Shown here piece after piece: positions 8,410 to 20,668 of a stretch of DNA of 64,000 nt. Position numbers and translations under genes: made by a program. The notes under the pieces are model-generated. The model did no database searches and was not told the origin of the DNA. It saw nothing but the letters and a program-made list of their open reading frames with translations. The DNA is from Gordonia prachuapensis (lineage in GTDB: Bacteria; Actinomycetota; Actinomycetes; Mycobacteriales; Mycobacteriaceae), in assembly GCF_036350515.1 (NCBI RefSeq), contig NZ_JAZDUE010000005.1, positions 124,001 through 188,000 of the forward strand, in the 5' to 3' direction. Positions within the stretch are counted from its first letter, which is position 1, and each line of letters begins with the position of its first letter.

Positions 8410-8435
8410 CCGTCCCGCGAGGCGGAGAAGGAGGT
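8410..8435 (+). promoter_or_regulatory. PyrR-binding RNA hairpin next to the pyrR Shine-Dalgarno
   Basis: The leader RNA can fold as CCG (8410-8412), bulged U8413, CC (8414-8415), loop CGCGA (8416-8420), GG, CGG (8421-8425). The sequence GUCCCGCGAGGC matches the PyrR binding-loop consensus known from Bacillus pyr attenuators (UCCNGNGAGG). The strong Shine-Dalgarno GAAGGAGGT (8427-8435) begins two bases after the stem. PyrR bound here would block ribosome entry, the translational repression mode described for Mycobacterium smegmatis. A further CGGGAC/GTCCCG pairing (8387-8392 with 8412-8417) is mutually exclusive with the hairpin and could be the alternative fold. Confidence 0.8.
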
Positions 8436-8445
8436 CGGCTTGGTC

Positions 8446-9066
8446 ATGTCAGCAGATGGTGCCCCGCCAACCGAAGGTTCCCGGCCCGGCGGCCGGGTTC
8501 TGCTCGACGATTCCGACGTTTCCCGCACCATCGCCCGCGTCGCCCACGAGGTGATCGAGAAGACCGCACTCGACGCGCCCGGCGGCCCGCGCGTGGTCAT
8601 CATCGGGATTCCCACTCGCGGAACGTATCTCGCGTCACGCCTGGCGGCGCGGATCAACGAATTCGCAGGTACCGACGTGCCGGTCGGGTACCTCGACATC
8701 ACGCTCTACCGCGACGACCTGCGCGCGAAACCACATCGGCCACTCGAACGGACCGTGGTGCCCGCGGGTGGTGTGGACAACGCCGTCGTCATCCTCGTCG
8801 ACGACGTCCTCTACTCGGGGCGCACTGTTCGCGCCGCGCTCGATGCGCTCCGCGATCTCGGTCGTCCCGCGGCCGTCCAACTCGCCGTTCTGGTCGACCG
8901 GGGCCACCGCGAGTTGCCGTTGCGCGCCGACTACGTGGGCAAGAACATCCCCACCTCCCGCGACGAGAATGTGTCGGTGCATCTCGAAGAGCACGACGGA
9001 ATCGACGAGGTGGTCCTGAGCGCTGCGGTATCCCGCGCCGAGCCGCAGCCGGGAGGCGAGGACTGA
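8446..9066 (+). CDS. pyrR: Bifunctional pyr operon regulator / uracil phosphoribosyltransferase PyrR
   Basis: 206 residues from the ATG at 8446. PyrR senses UMP and PRPP-linked pyrimidine status and binds pyr leader RNA; it also has uracil phosphoribosyltransferase activity. The PRPP-binding loop VILVDDVLYSGRTVRAALDAL near residues 108-128 is the diagnostic element, and GIPTRGTYLA is near residue 49. It is the first gene of the pyr operon and has its presumptive RNA target in its own leader. The stop overlaps the pyrB ATG by one base. Confidence 0.95.
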   Translation: MSADGAPPTEGSRPGGRVLLDDSDVSRTIARVAHEVIEKTALDAPGGPRVVIIGIPTRGTYLASRLAARINEFAGTDVPVGYLDITLYRDDLRAKPHRPLERTVVPAGGVDNAVVILVDDVLYSGRTVRAALDALRDLGRPAAVQLAVLVDRGHRELPLRADYVGKNIPTSRDENVSVHLEEHDGIDEVVLSAAVSRAEPQPGGED

Positions 9067-10010
9067 TGCGCCACCTCCTGTCGACCCAGGATCTGTCCGT
9101 CGACGAGGCAACCGAGCTCCTCGACGAGGCAGAGCGGTTCGAGCAGGCGCTCACCGGCCGCGAGGTCCGCAAGCTGCCGACCCTGCGTGGTCGCACGGTG
9201 ATGACCGTCTTCTATGAGAACTCCACCCGTACCCGGGTGTCGTTCGAGGTCGCCGGCAAGTGGATGAGCGCCGACGTCATCAACGTGAGCGCGTCGAGCA
9301 GCTCGGTCGGCAAGGGTGAGTCGCTGCGCGACACGGTCAAGACCCTGCACGCCGCGGGTGCCGATGCATTGATCGTCCGGCATCCGGCTTCCGGTGCGGC
9401 ACACCAGATCGCGTCCTGGACCGACGACGGCGGCGCCGGACCTGCCGTGATCAACGCGGGCGACGGGACACACGAGCATCCGACGCAGGCGCTGCTGGAC
9501 GCATTGACCCTGCGTCAGCGACTGGGTTCGCTGGACGGCCGTCGTATCGGCATCGTCGGCGACGTGCTGCACTCCCGGGTGGCTCGCTCGAATGCGCACC
9601 TGCTGGCCACACTCGGCGCCGAGGTCGTCCTGATCGCGCCGCAGACCCTTCTGCCGGTCGGGGTGTCGGAGTGGCCGGTGACGGTGTCGCACAGCCTCGA
9701 CGCCGAATTGCCTACCATCGACGCCGTCATGCTGCTGCGGGTGCAGGCCGAGCGGATGAACGGCGGATTCTTCCCGAGCGCACGCGAGTACTCCGTGCGG
9801 TACGGACTCAACGACCGACGACTCGCCCTGCTCGACGACAACGCGGTGATCCTGCATCCGGGACCGATGCTGCGCGGCATGGAGATCGGATACTCGGTGG
9901 CCGACTCGCCGCGCGCGACTGTGCTCGAGCAGGTACGCAACGGCGTCCACGTACGGATGGCGGTGCTGTTCCGGCTGCTCGTCGGCACGGACAGCCCGGG
10001 AACTTTGTGA
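9066..10010 (+). CDS. pyrB: Aspartate carbamoyltransferase catalytic subunit PyrB
   Basis: 314 residues. It condenses carbamoyl phosphate with aspartate, the committed step of pyrimidine synthesis. The carbamoyl-phosphate loop STRTR is at about residues 53-57, the second-subunit loop SSSSVGKGES near residue 76-85, and HPTQALLD near residue 140. No regulatory PyrI chain is encoded in the operon, as is usual for actinobacteria. It is translationally coupled to pyrR (TGATG). Confidence 0.96.
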   Translation: MRHLLSTQDLSVDEATELLDEAERFEQALTGREVRKLPTLRGRTVMTVFYENSTRTRVSFEVAGKWMSADVINVSASSSSVGKGESLRDTVKTLHAAGADALIVRHPASGAAHQIASWTDDGGAGPAVINAGDGTHEHPTQALLDALTLRQRLGSLDGRRIGIVGDVLHSRVARSNAHLLATLGAEVVLIAPQTLLPVGVSEWPVTVSHSLDAELPTIDAVMLLRVQAERMNGGFFPSAREYSVRYGLNDRRLALLDDNAVILHPGPMLRGMEIGYSVADSPRATVLEQVRNGVHVRMAVLFRLLVGTDSPGTL

Positions 10011-10041
10011 TGAGGAGATCGCAGCCAGTGGAGACGGCGAC

Positions 10042-11352
10042 ATGAGCACCCCCACAACCGGATCGGTCCTGATCGCCGACGTCCGACCGTACGGCGACGG
10101 TGACCCCGTCGACGTGCTCGTCGTCGACGGTCGGATCGCGGAGATCGGTACGGATCTGACCGCTCCCGACGGGGCCGATCACATCGACGGTGGCGGCGCC
10201 GTGCTGCTGCCCGGGTTCGTCGACCTGCACACGCACCTGCGAGAGCCGGGACGTGAGGACACCGAGACGATCCGCAGCGGATCGATGGCCGCCGCGCTCG
10301 GTGGATACACCGCGGTGTTCGCGATGGCCAACACCGATCCGGTCGCCGACAACTCCACGATCACCGACAACGTGTGGCGAACCGGACGCGACATCGGCCT
10401 CGTCGACGTGCACCCGGTGGGTGCGGTCACCGTCGGCCTCGCGGGCAAACAGCTCGCTGAGATGGGCATGATGAACGCCGGTGTCGCCGGCGTGCGGATG
10501 TTCAGCGACGACGGCAAATGCGTCGACGACCCACTGCTGATGCGTCGCGCGCTGGAGTACGCGAAAAGCCTCGATGTACTCATCGCGCAGCACGCCGAGG
10601 AACCCCGACTCACGGTCGGCGCCATCGCGCACGAAGGGCCCAATGCCGCCAGGCTGGGGCTGACCGGATGGCCGCGTGCCGCCGAGGAATCCATCGTCAT
10701 CCGCGATGCGCTGCTGGCCCGCGATGCCGGCACCCGGGTGCACATCTGTCACGCGTCGACCGAGGGCACCGTCGAGTTGCTGCGGTGGGCACGCGGCCAG
10801 GGCATCGCGATCAGCGCCGAGGTCACCCCGCATCACCTGCTGCTCGACGACTCGCGGCTGGCGACGTACGACCCGGTGAACAAGGTGAACCCGCCGCTGC
10901 GGGAGACGCGCGACAAAGAGGCTTTGCGCCGCGCACTCGCGGATGGCGTGATCGACTGTGTTGCAACCGATCATGCGCCGCACGCGGCCCAGGAGAAGGC
11001 CTGTGAGTTCGCTCAGGCCCGACCAGGCATGCTCGGCCTGCAGACAGCGCTGCCGATCGTCGTCGACACCATGGTCAATCCGGGCCTGCTCGACTGGCGC
11101 GGGGTGGCGCGGGTGATGAGTGAACGTCCGGCGCAGATCGTGGGCCTGCCGGATCAGGGCCGGCCCATCGAGGTCGGCGAGCCCGGCACGCTGACTCTCG
11201 TCGACCCGAACCGGTCGTGGATCGTGCGTGGAGACGACCTCGCGAGCCTGTCGCGCAACACACCGTACGAGGAGATGACGATGCCGGCGACGGTCACCGC
11301 GACCGTTCTGCGTGGCGTGATCACCGCGCGTGACGGCGAGGTGACCCGGTGA
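10042..11352 (+). CDS. pyrC: Dihydroorotase PyrC (class I)
   Basis: 436 residues. It cyclises carbamoyl-aspartate to dihydroorotate. The zinc-binding DLHTHLREPG is near residues 58-67; further metal ligands sit in AQHAEEP and HICHAST, and the catalytic Asp in ATDHAPH near residue 310. This is the allantoinase-like class I type also found in mycobacteria. The ATG at 10042 is 31 bases after pyrB. The stop overlaps the next gene by 4 bases. Confidence 0.96.
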   Translation: MSTPTTGSVLIADVRPYGDGDPVDVLVVDGRIAEIGTDLTAPDGADHIDGGGAVLLPGFVDLHTHLREPGREDTETIRSGSMAAALGGYTAVFAMANTDPVADNSTITDNVWRTGRDIGLVDVHPVGAVTVGLAGKQLAEMGMMNAGVAGVRMFSDDGKCVDDPLLMRRALEYAKSLDVLIAQHAEEPRLTVGAIAHEGPNAARLGLTGWPRAAEESIVIRDALLARDAGTRVHICHASTEGTVELLRWARGQGIAISAEVTPHHLLLDDSRLATYDPVNKVNPPLRETRDKEALRRALADGVIDCVATDHAPHAAQEKACEFAQARPGMLGLQTALPIVVDTMVNPGLLDWRGVARVMSERPAQIVGLPDQGRPIEVGEPGTLTLVDPNRSWIVRGDDLASLSRNTPYEEMTMPATVTATVLRGVITARDGEVTR

Positions 11353-11897
11353 GCGGCATGGAGATCGCTGTCGTCGTCGTGGTGGTCGTCGTCTGGTTGG
11401 GATTGGTGGCGCTCGTCCTGCGTGGCTGGCGGAACCGGGGCCGACGGCAGGCGGAGACCATCGGGACACCACCTCCGCGGCCCGACGACCTGCCGACGCC
11501 CACCCGGGGACCGGACACCGGGCTCTACGTCGGCAGCACCATGGCGCCGAGCTGGCAGGACCGGGTCGCCGTCGGCGATCTGGGCGACCGCGCCGCGGCG
11601 TCCATCGCGGCCTACCCGGAGGGGATCCTGATCGAACGGCAAGGGGCGTCCGAGATCTGGATTCCACGCTCGTCGATCACCGCCGTCCGTACCGAGCGCG
11701 GACTCGCCGGAAAGGTGATGACCGCCGACGGTGTCCTCGTGATCCGCTGGGTGCTGCCCACCGGTACCGAGATCGACTCCGGACTCCGCGCCGACGACAA
11801 GACCGTCTATCCGGGATGGGTCGACGAGTTCGCCGAGGCCGAGCGCGCCTCGGCGGAGCCGGCCCCCGACGACGCCGAACAGAGGAAAGATCAATGA
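11349..11897 (+). CDS. Membrane-anchored PH-like domain protein (Rv1382-like)
   Basis: 182 residues from GTG. One N-terminal membrane helix (about residues 5-25, a run of Val) is followed by basic residues and a proline-rich linker, then a soluble domain from about residue 60 that resembles the PH-like domain seen in the actinobacterial homologue Rv1382. The C-terminal tail is acidic. The predicted topology is a cytoplasmic domain held at the membrane. It overlaps pyrC by 4 bases and carA by 4 bases, so it is translated within the pyrimidine operon, but no catalytic role is known. Confidence 0.75.
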   Translation: MSGMEIAVVVVVVVVWLGLVALVLRGWRNRGRRQAETIGTPPPRPDDLPTPTRGPDTGLYVGSTMAPSWQDRVAVGDLGDRAAASIAAYPEGILIERQGASEIWIPRSSITAVRTERGLAGKVMTADGVLVIRWVLPTGTEIDSGLRADDKTVYPGWVDEFAEAERASAEPAPDDAEQRKDQ

Positions 11898-13062
11898 GCA
11901 CAGCGGTTCTGGTGCTGGAGAACGGACAGGTGTTCCGTGGACTGCCGTACGGAGCGGTCGGCGAGACGCTCGGCGAGGCGGTCTTCTGCACGGCGATGAC
12001 CGGGTACCAGGAGACCCTCACCGACCCGAGCTATCACCGGCAGATCGTGGTGGCCACCGCTCCGCAGATCGGCAACACCGGTTGGAACACCGAGGACGGC
12101 GAGAGCACCGGCAGCGCCGGCAGCGATTCGGCCACCGGCGATTCCGGGAAGATCTGGGTCGCCGGCTACGCCATCCGCAATCCCACCCGCCGTGTGTCGA
12201 ACTGGCGGGCGACCACCTCGCTCGAGGAGGAGTTGCAGCGCCAGGAGGTCGTCGGGATCGCGGGCATCGACACCCGCACCGTGGTTCGCATCCTGCGCGA
12301 CCACGGGTCGATGCGTGCCGGGATCTTCTCCGGTGCCGCGCTCGCCGCCGACGACGAACTCGTGGCGCGCGTGCGCAACCAACCGCCGATGAAGGGCGCC
12401 GACCTCGCCGGCGAGGTCACCACGGATGCGTCCTACACCGTCGAACCCGACGGCGACACGCGGTTCACGGTCGCCGCGATCGACCTCGGCATCAAGACCA
12501 ACACCCCCCGGATGTTCGCGCAGCGCGGCGTCCGCGTGCACGTCCTCCCGTCGACCGTCGGACTCGACGCCATCACCGACCTGCGGCCGGACGGCGTGTT
12601 CCTGTCCAACGGGCCCGGCGACCCGGCGACCGCCGACGACGCCGTCGAGCTCACCAGGGCGGTGCTCGGCGCAGGCCTGCCGCTGTTCGGTATCTGCTTC
12701 GGCAACCAGATCCTCGGGCGCGCCCTCGGCCGCAACACCTACAAGATGAAGTTCGGCCACCGCGGGATCAACATCCCGGTGATCGACCACGCGACCGGCA
12801 CGGTGTCGATCACCGCGCAGAATCACGGGTTCGCCCTCGACGGCGAGGCCGGCGAGGAGTTCGACACCGACTTCGGTCGTGCGCGGGTCAGCCACACCTG
12901 CGCCAACGACGGAACCGTCGAAGGTGTGGAACTGCTGTCGGGACAAGCCTTCTCGGTTCAGTACCACCCGGAGGCGGCGGCCGGCCCGCACGACGCCGCC
13001 TACCTGTTCGACAAGTTCGTCACCCAACTCGAGGGTGACCGTGCACGAGGAACGAGCGCCTG

Positions 13063-13063
<1 letters not shown>
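11894..13063 (+). CDS. carA: Carbamoyl-phosphate synthase small subunit CarA
   Basis: 389 residues from the ATG at 11894; an open extension upstream to 11816 overlaps the previous gene and is rejected. CarA is a class I glutamine amidotransferase that feeds ammonia to CarB. The nucleophile Cys is in GICFGNQILG near residue 260 and the catalytic His in VQYHPEAAAGP near residue 358. A short Gly/Ser-rich insert at about residues 70-85 (EDGESTGSAGSDSATGDSG) enlarges the loop before KIWVAGYAIRNP relative to what I recall of mycobacterial CarA. It is coupled to carB by a one-base overlap. Confidence 0.95.
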
Positions 13064-16394
<3,331 letters not shown>

Positions 16395-16395
<1 letters not shown>

Positions 16396-17228
16396 TGACG
16401 TCCGAACCGCACGGATTCGCCGCCCGGTACCGCGCTGCGGTCTCCGCGCGCGGTCGACTGTGCGGTGGGATCGATCCGCACGCCGAGTTGCTCGAACAGT
16501 GGGGGCTCGAGGTCACGGCGGACGGACTCGCTCGGTTCGCCGACATCTGTGTGGAGGCGTTGGCTCCCGTCGCCGCGGTCATCAAACCGCAGGTGGCGTT
16601 CTTCGAGATGTTCGGCGCGGCCGGTGTCGCGGTCCTCGAACGGGTCATCCTGGACTGTCGGGCCGCCGGTGCGGTCGTGTTGGCCGACGCCAAACGTGGC
16701 GACATCGGATCGACGATGGCCGCGTACGCGACGGCATGGCTCGACGACGCCTCTCCGTTGTGCGCGGACGCCGTCACCGTCTCGCCCTACCTGGGGTTCG
16801 GATCTCTCACGCCGGCCTTCGAGACAGCCCGCGCCGCCGACCGCGGGGTGTTCGTATTGGCACGCACGTCCAACCCGGACGGTGCGGGGATCCAACTCGC
16901 GGACGCGCACGGACGGACCGTGGGACAGACGATCGTCGACGACGCCGCGGACGCGAACGCCGACGGGACCGCGACGATCGGCCTCGTGGTCGGCGCGACC
17001 CGCAAGCACGGTCTCGACCTCGCTGGGCTGAACGGTCCGATTCTGGCGCCGGGGCTCGGCGCGCAGGGCGCGACCGCAGAAGACCTGCCGGAGGTGTTCG
17101 CCGGTGCCGACCGGTCGTGGGTCCTCCCGGCCAGCAGTCGTGCGGTGCTCGGTGCCGGCCCGCAGGTCGGCGCCGTGCGTGACGCATTCGTTCACACCCG
17201 CGATGCCGTGGAGGCCGCGCTGTCCTGA
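16395..17228 (+). CDS. pyrF: Orotidine 5'-phosphate decarboxylase PyrF (actinobacterial type)
   Basis: 277 residues from the ATG at 16395, which overlaps the carB stop by one base; longer open frame upstream lies in carB. It decarboxylates OMP to UMP. DAKRGDIGST near residues 98-107 is the catalytic Lys-Asp-Lys-type array of the longer subfamily 2 enzymes found in mycobacteria. It ends the pyr operon. Its last 37 bases overlap the convergent end of the minus-strand MFS gene. Dihydroorotate dehydrogenase and pyrE are not in this window. Confidence 0.95.
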
Positions 17229-18751
17229 GGGTCGGCTGTCGACATGGACTCGATGCTGACGCCGGTGGTCTCGACGCCATACCGGATGGTGACGACGACG
17301 CCGAGCAAGGCCGTCCCGACGAGGATGAACAGCAGGGTGCTCGTCCCGATCGCGTCCTGGACGATGGGGAAGAAGAAGGCCGCGGCCACCGCACCGACCT
17401 TGGCGATCGATGCCGCGAATCCCGCTCCCTTGCCGCGGATCTCGGTGGGGAAGACCTCACCCGAGATCAGATACGTCATCGAGTTCGGCCCCAGATTGTT
17501 CATGAAGTAGAACAGGATGAAACCGGCGAACAGCAGCGGGATGCTGTAATCCGGTGGCGATAGGGACGCGATCGCCACCAGGAACAGGCCGAGCGCGCAA
17601 CCGATGAACCCGGTGATCTGCAGGCGAATCCGGCCGAACCGCTCCACCAGGAAGATCGCGGCGACGATGCCGAGCACGAACACGATGTCCATCAGGGCGG
17701 AGCCCTCGGCGCCCAGCATGTCGTTGTGGATCACGTCGTGCAGATCGTTGACCTCCGACTGCTGGCCGATGATGGTGGCGAGCAGTACCGGGGTGAAGAT
17801 GCCGACGCCATAGGTGCTCAGATCCTGCAGCACCCACGGCACCGAGGCGAAGATCGTGACACGGCGGTACTTGGCGCGGAACAGGTCGAGGTAGCTGCCC
17901 GACGCGGCTGTGGTGACCTCGTCGTCTGCACCGCGCCGCAGCGTGACATTCGTCGGGTAGGCGGGCTCGCGGGTCAGCAGTCGTTCGGTCTCGGACTCGG
18001 CCTCGTGGGTGCGCCCGCGGGCCATCAGCCAGTGTGCGCTGTCGGGAACGAAGAACCGCCCGATCAGCACCAGGACCGCGGGGATGATCACCGCGCCGTA
18101 CATCCATCGCCACGCGTCGACTGCCGGGTTCTCGTAGAGGATGAGGAATCCGAGGAACGTGCCGGCGAATGCGCCGAGCGACTGGAATCCGAACGCCGAC
18201 AACACGAGCCGACCCCGTCGAACGGTCGGTGCGCTCTCGGAGATCACCATGTGCGCGGTCGGATAGTCGCAGCCGAGGGCGATGCCCGCGCCGAACAGGC
18301 AGATGACGAGGAACACCAGGTTCGGCGCGAAGGTCGTACCGGCGACGAACACCGCGAAGACGGCCATCTCGACGATGAACATCCGCTTGCGGCCGTACCG
18401 GTCGGCGAGACTGCCGAGCACGGTCGCGCCGACGAGGATGCCGGCCAACGAGGCCGAGGTCACGAAGCCCTGTTGGGTGGTGTTGAGATCGAAGTCGATC
18501 GTCAGCAGGGGCAGTGCAACCCCTGTCATAAAGATCATGATGCCTTCGAAGAACTTGCCGGCAGCCGCCAGCCACCAGATCCGCCACTGCATGCCTGTCA
18601 TCGGCACGTGCGGGGTATCGGTCCCATCCGACCAGAGCGGTCGCTCGTCGATGTACTGCTGGACGGTGCGTGCGCTGTTCGTCGAGTCGCCGGGAGTTCG
18701 GTCCGGGTCGGTCGGGTCCTGGGTGGAGTACTGAGGATCTGCGGTCGACAC
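17192..18751 (-). CDS. MFS transporter, metabolite:H+ symporter type
   Basis: 519 residues, GTG start preceded by AGGGAGA. Twelve hydrophobic helices with the MFS signature GSLADRYGRKRMF in the loop after helix 2 and VERFGRIRLQ at the equivalent loop of the second half; RGRLVLSAFGFQSLG follows helix 4. The long soluble N terminus (about 50 residues) and the central loop rich in charged residues are typical of the sugar/aromatic-acid/phosphate H+ symporter group, but the substrate cannot be named. Both ends of the protein carry the heptapeptide MSTADPQ, encoded by different codons. It runs into pyrF tail to tail and is absent from this position in M. tuberculosis as I recall. Confidence 0.85.
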   Translation of the reverse strand: MSTADPQYSTQDPTDPDRTPGDSTNSARTVQQYIDERPLWSDGTDTPHVPMTGMQWRIWWLAAAGKFFEGIMIFMTGVALPLLTIDFDLNTTQQGFVTSASLAGILVGATVLGSLADRYGRKRMFIVEMAVFAVFVAGTTFAPNLVFLVICLFGAGIALGCDYPTAHMVISESAPTVRRGRLVLSAFGFQSLGAFAGTFLGFLILYENPAVDAWRWMYGAVIIPAVLVLIGRFFVPDSAHWLMARGRTHEAESETERLLTREPAYPTNVTLRRGADDEVTTAASGSYLDLFRAKYRRVTIFASVPWVLQDLSTYGVGIFTPVLLATIIGQQSEVNDLHDVIHNDMLGAEGSALMDIVFVLGIVAAIFLVERFGRIRLQITGFIGCALGLFLVAIASLSPPDYSIPLLFAGFILFYFMNNLGPNSMTYLISGEVFPTEIRGKGAGFAASIAKVGAVAAAFFFPIVQDAIGTSTLLFILVGTALLGVVVTIRYGVETTGVSIESMSTADPQDSAASTASRV

Positions 18752-18903
18752 GGTTCTCCCTACGACGGGTTACCACCGCCGGAGCGGTGATCGGCGGGAC
18801 AGCAAGCGCGCTGTCATTGTCCGCCGACCCCGTGGCACGCGCAGCGAATCCCACCGACGATTCACCGGGCCGAGATCTCCTCGCGATCAAGTTCGCGTTG
18901 CCG

Positions 18904-19521
18904 TCAACCCTCGATAGGGGCGGCGACGACGAGCCGTGGGTTCACACCCGGCCTCGAGGTCAGTGCAGTGTCCGGGTTGATGCCGCCGGGTGTGTCGAGG
19001 AGCGAGATCGGGTCGCGATCGCCCGCGGCATCCCAACGCACGGCCTGCACCGGCTTTCGGGCCTTGAGGAAGATGTATGACCCCGTGGCGCCGACGTCAG
19101 GGGCCCCGTGGGGGACCTGCCAGCAGATTGTTCCCGTCCCGGCCAGCTCGTTGATCTCCGGGTCGCTCATTCCGTCGAACTGCTTGATCATCTGGTCGTA
19201 GGACTGGGCCCAACCGGCCTGTGCGGTCAACTCGGCCAGCGTCGTAGTCAGACCCGGTGTCGCACCCGCCGCTGCGCTCACGTGTAGAAAGCGGTTGCTC
19301 GAACCCAAGGGTTCACCTGCGGCGCGTGGGTCGAACTCAGAGCTACATGTCTCCTCGTCGTCGCCAGCGAACGGCGACACCGCACACCCGTTGACGACCG
19401 TGGCGAGCACGGTCATCAGTGCAACAGTTCCCGCCAGTCGGCGGATGCGGCGTGACAGTTCAGTTGGCGGGCAGGGGAACTCCGACGGTTCCGGGTTGCC
19501 CTGTCTCCCCGACCTTGACAT
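18904..19521 (-). CDS. Putative lipoprotein of the type VII cassette
   Basis: 205 residues in the open frame. An Arg-rich n-region (RRIRR, about 24-28) and a hydrophobic stretch (about 29-43) lead to VVNGC with Cys46, a plausible lipobox, so an exported lipid-anchored protein is likely. The mature part is about 160 residues with a further Cys pair candidate and no family I recognise. The reading frame overlaps the 3' end of the upstream gene by 62 bases; an ATG at 19416 would cut into the signal, so the true start lies in the overlap or uses a weak codon. By position it may be a partner or immunity protein for the upstream effector-like gene; that is inference only. Confidence 0.6.
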   Translation of the reverse strand: MSRSGRQGNPEPSEFPCPPTELSRRIRRLAGTVALMTVLATVVNGCAVSPFAGDDEETCSSEFDPRAAGEPLGSSNRFLHVSAAAGATPGLTTTLAELTAQAGWAQSYDQMIKQFDGMSDPEINELAGTGTICWQVPHGAPDVGATGSYIFLKARKPVQAVRWDAAGDRDPISLLDTPGGINPDTALTSRPGVNPRLVVAAPIEG

Positions 19522-20668
19522 TCTTGCTCCAATCTATGGCCCCGTCGCCGCCGATCACGATGGTTCTTCCGTCGGACACCTCGGCTGCGATCAGATCGGC
19601 CAGTTCTTCGGCGCTGGCGTCGGGGTTCGCCTCGGCGACGCTGCGGCCGAGTTCGTTGTTGTACAGATCCATCGCTTCGCGATTGGCCGGGTTACCGCCG
19701 AGTCCTTCGTGGGCGGTCGTGTACTGCTCGGTCCACTCGGCGCCGAATTCCTTGGTCAACAACGCATTCCAGTAGGCATGCCGGAAGGCGTCGCCGTGAC
19801 CGTCGCTGAGGGATTCGCGCGGGAACCGATCCTTGGCCGCCTGGTCGGCCGCCGACATCGCGTTGTACCAGCGGTATACCGCGTTGGCCTGGGCGACCGG
19901 ACTGGCGCCCTCGCGAGCGAGGAGCAATCCCACGGAAGCGACTTCCTCGGGAGTCATCAGGCGGGGGTCGAAGTCGGGATGCACGGCACGGATGGCGGCG
20001 AGCAGCGTCCCGTCCGGCCACAGCGTCGCCTGGCCGTCCGACTTCTCGGTCTGATAGTTGCGCAGAATCTCCTGCAGCCGAGGGTCGCCCGGGGTCGGCA
20101 CCGCGCCTTCCTTCACTCCCTGTGCCAGGCTCTCGAACGTTCCGCGCACAGTTTCGGCACCCGCCTGATCGATGGTCTGCACTTGTGCCAGCGCAGTGCG
20201 CAGCGCGAGGGTGAAGCCCAACTCGTCGGCCTCCTTGTCGACGAGTTTGAAGGGCGTCCTCCAGCCCCACTCGTCGGCCCATTCGGCGTTGGACTTCAGC
20301 GAGTACACGCCGCCGTCCGGGTGGTAGGCGAGTTGATACTCCGAGGCCTTGATCTCGCCGACCTTCGCGTTGAGCACGTCGATGTATCCCTGGATCTCGT
20401 CGAGCTTCGACGCGGAGCGTTCGGCGACCGTGTCCATGACCGCGGTCGAGCGGACGAGGTCGCTCTTGTGCATCAGCGACAGATTACGAGCCGCGTCGCC
20501 GCCCACGGCGTCCCAGTAGTCGGTGGAGCCGTCGAAGTCGCGCGCGGTGGCCTGGGCCGACCTGCCCACGGCTGCACTCGAGGCCTCGATCTTGGTGATC
20601 ACCGACCGCGCCGAAGTGAAGTCCCAGGCGCGGACAGTGTCGACGGTGTAGCGGTCACTGTCCGACAT
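19460..20668 (-). CDS. Candidate type VII secreted effector with DUF6973-like C-terminal domain
   Basis: 402 residues from the ATG at 20668; the open frame upstream to 21022 is a shadow of the previous gene. The N-terminal 130 residues are helical with a WDAVGGDAAR turn at 52-61, like the WxG-type turn of ESX substrates. After a linker, residues about 255-370 contain HGDAFRHAYWNALLTKEFG (291-309), AHEGLGGNPANREAMDLYNNELGR (319-342), with invariant-looking R296, H297, H320, E321, D334, N337 and N338. This pattern resembles the DUF6973 family, whose activity I do not know; the clustered His/Glu/Asp suggest an enzyme or metal site. Its ATG overlaps the stop of the EspC-like gene by one base. Confidence 0.7.
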   Translation of the reverse strand: MSDSDRYTVDTVRAWDFTSARSVITKIEASSAAVGRSAQATARDFDGSTDYWDAVGGDAARNLSLMHKSDLVRSTAVMDTVAERSASKLDEIQGYIDVLNAKVGEIKASEYQLAYHPDGGVYSLKSNAEWADEWGWRTPFKLVDKEADELGFTLALRTALAQVQTIDQAGAETVRGTFESLAQGVKEGAVPTPGDPRLQEILRNYQTEKSDGQATLWPDGTLLAAIRAVHPDFDPRLMTPEEVASVGLLLAREGASPVAQANAVYRWYNAMSAADQAAKDRFPRESLSDGHGDAFRHAYWNALLTKEFGAEWTEQYTTAHEGLGGNPANREAMDLYNNELGRSVAEANPDASAEELADLIAAEVSDGRTIVIGGDGAIDWSKNVKVGETGQPGTVGVPLPAN

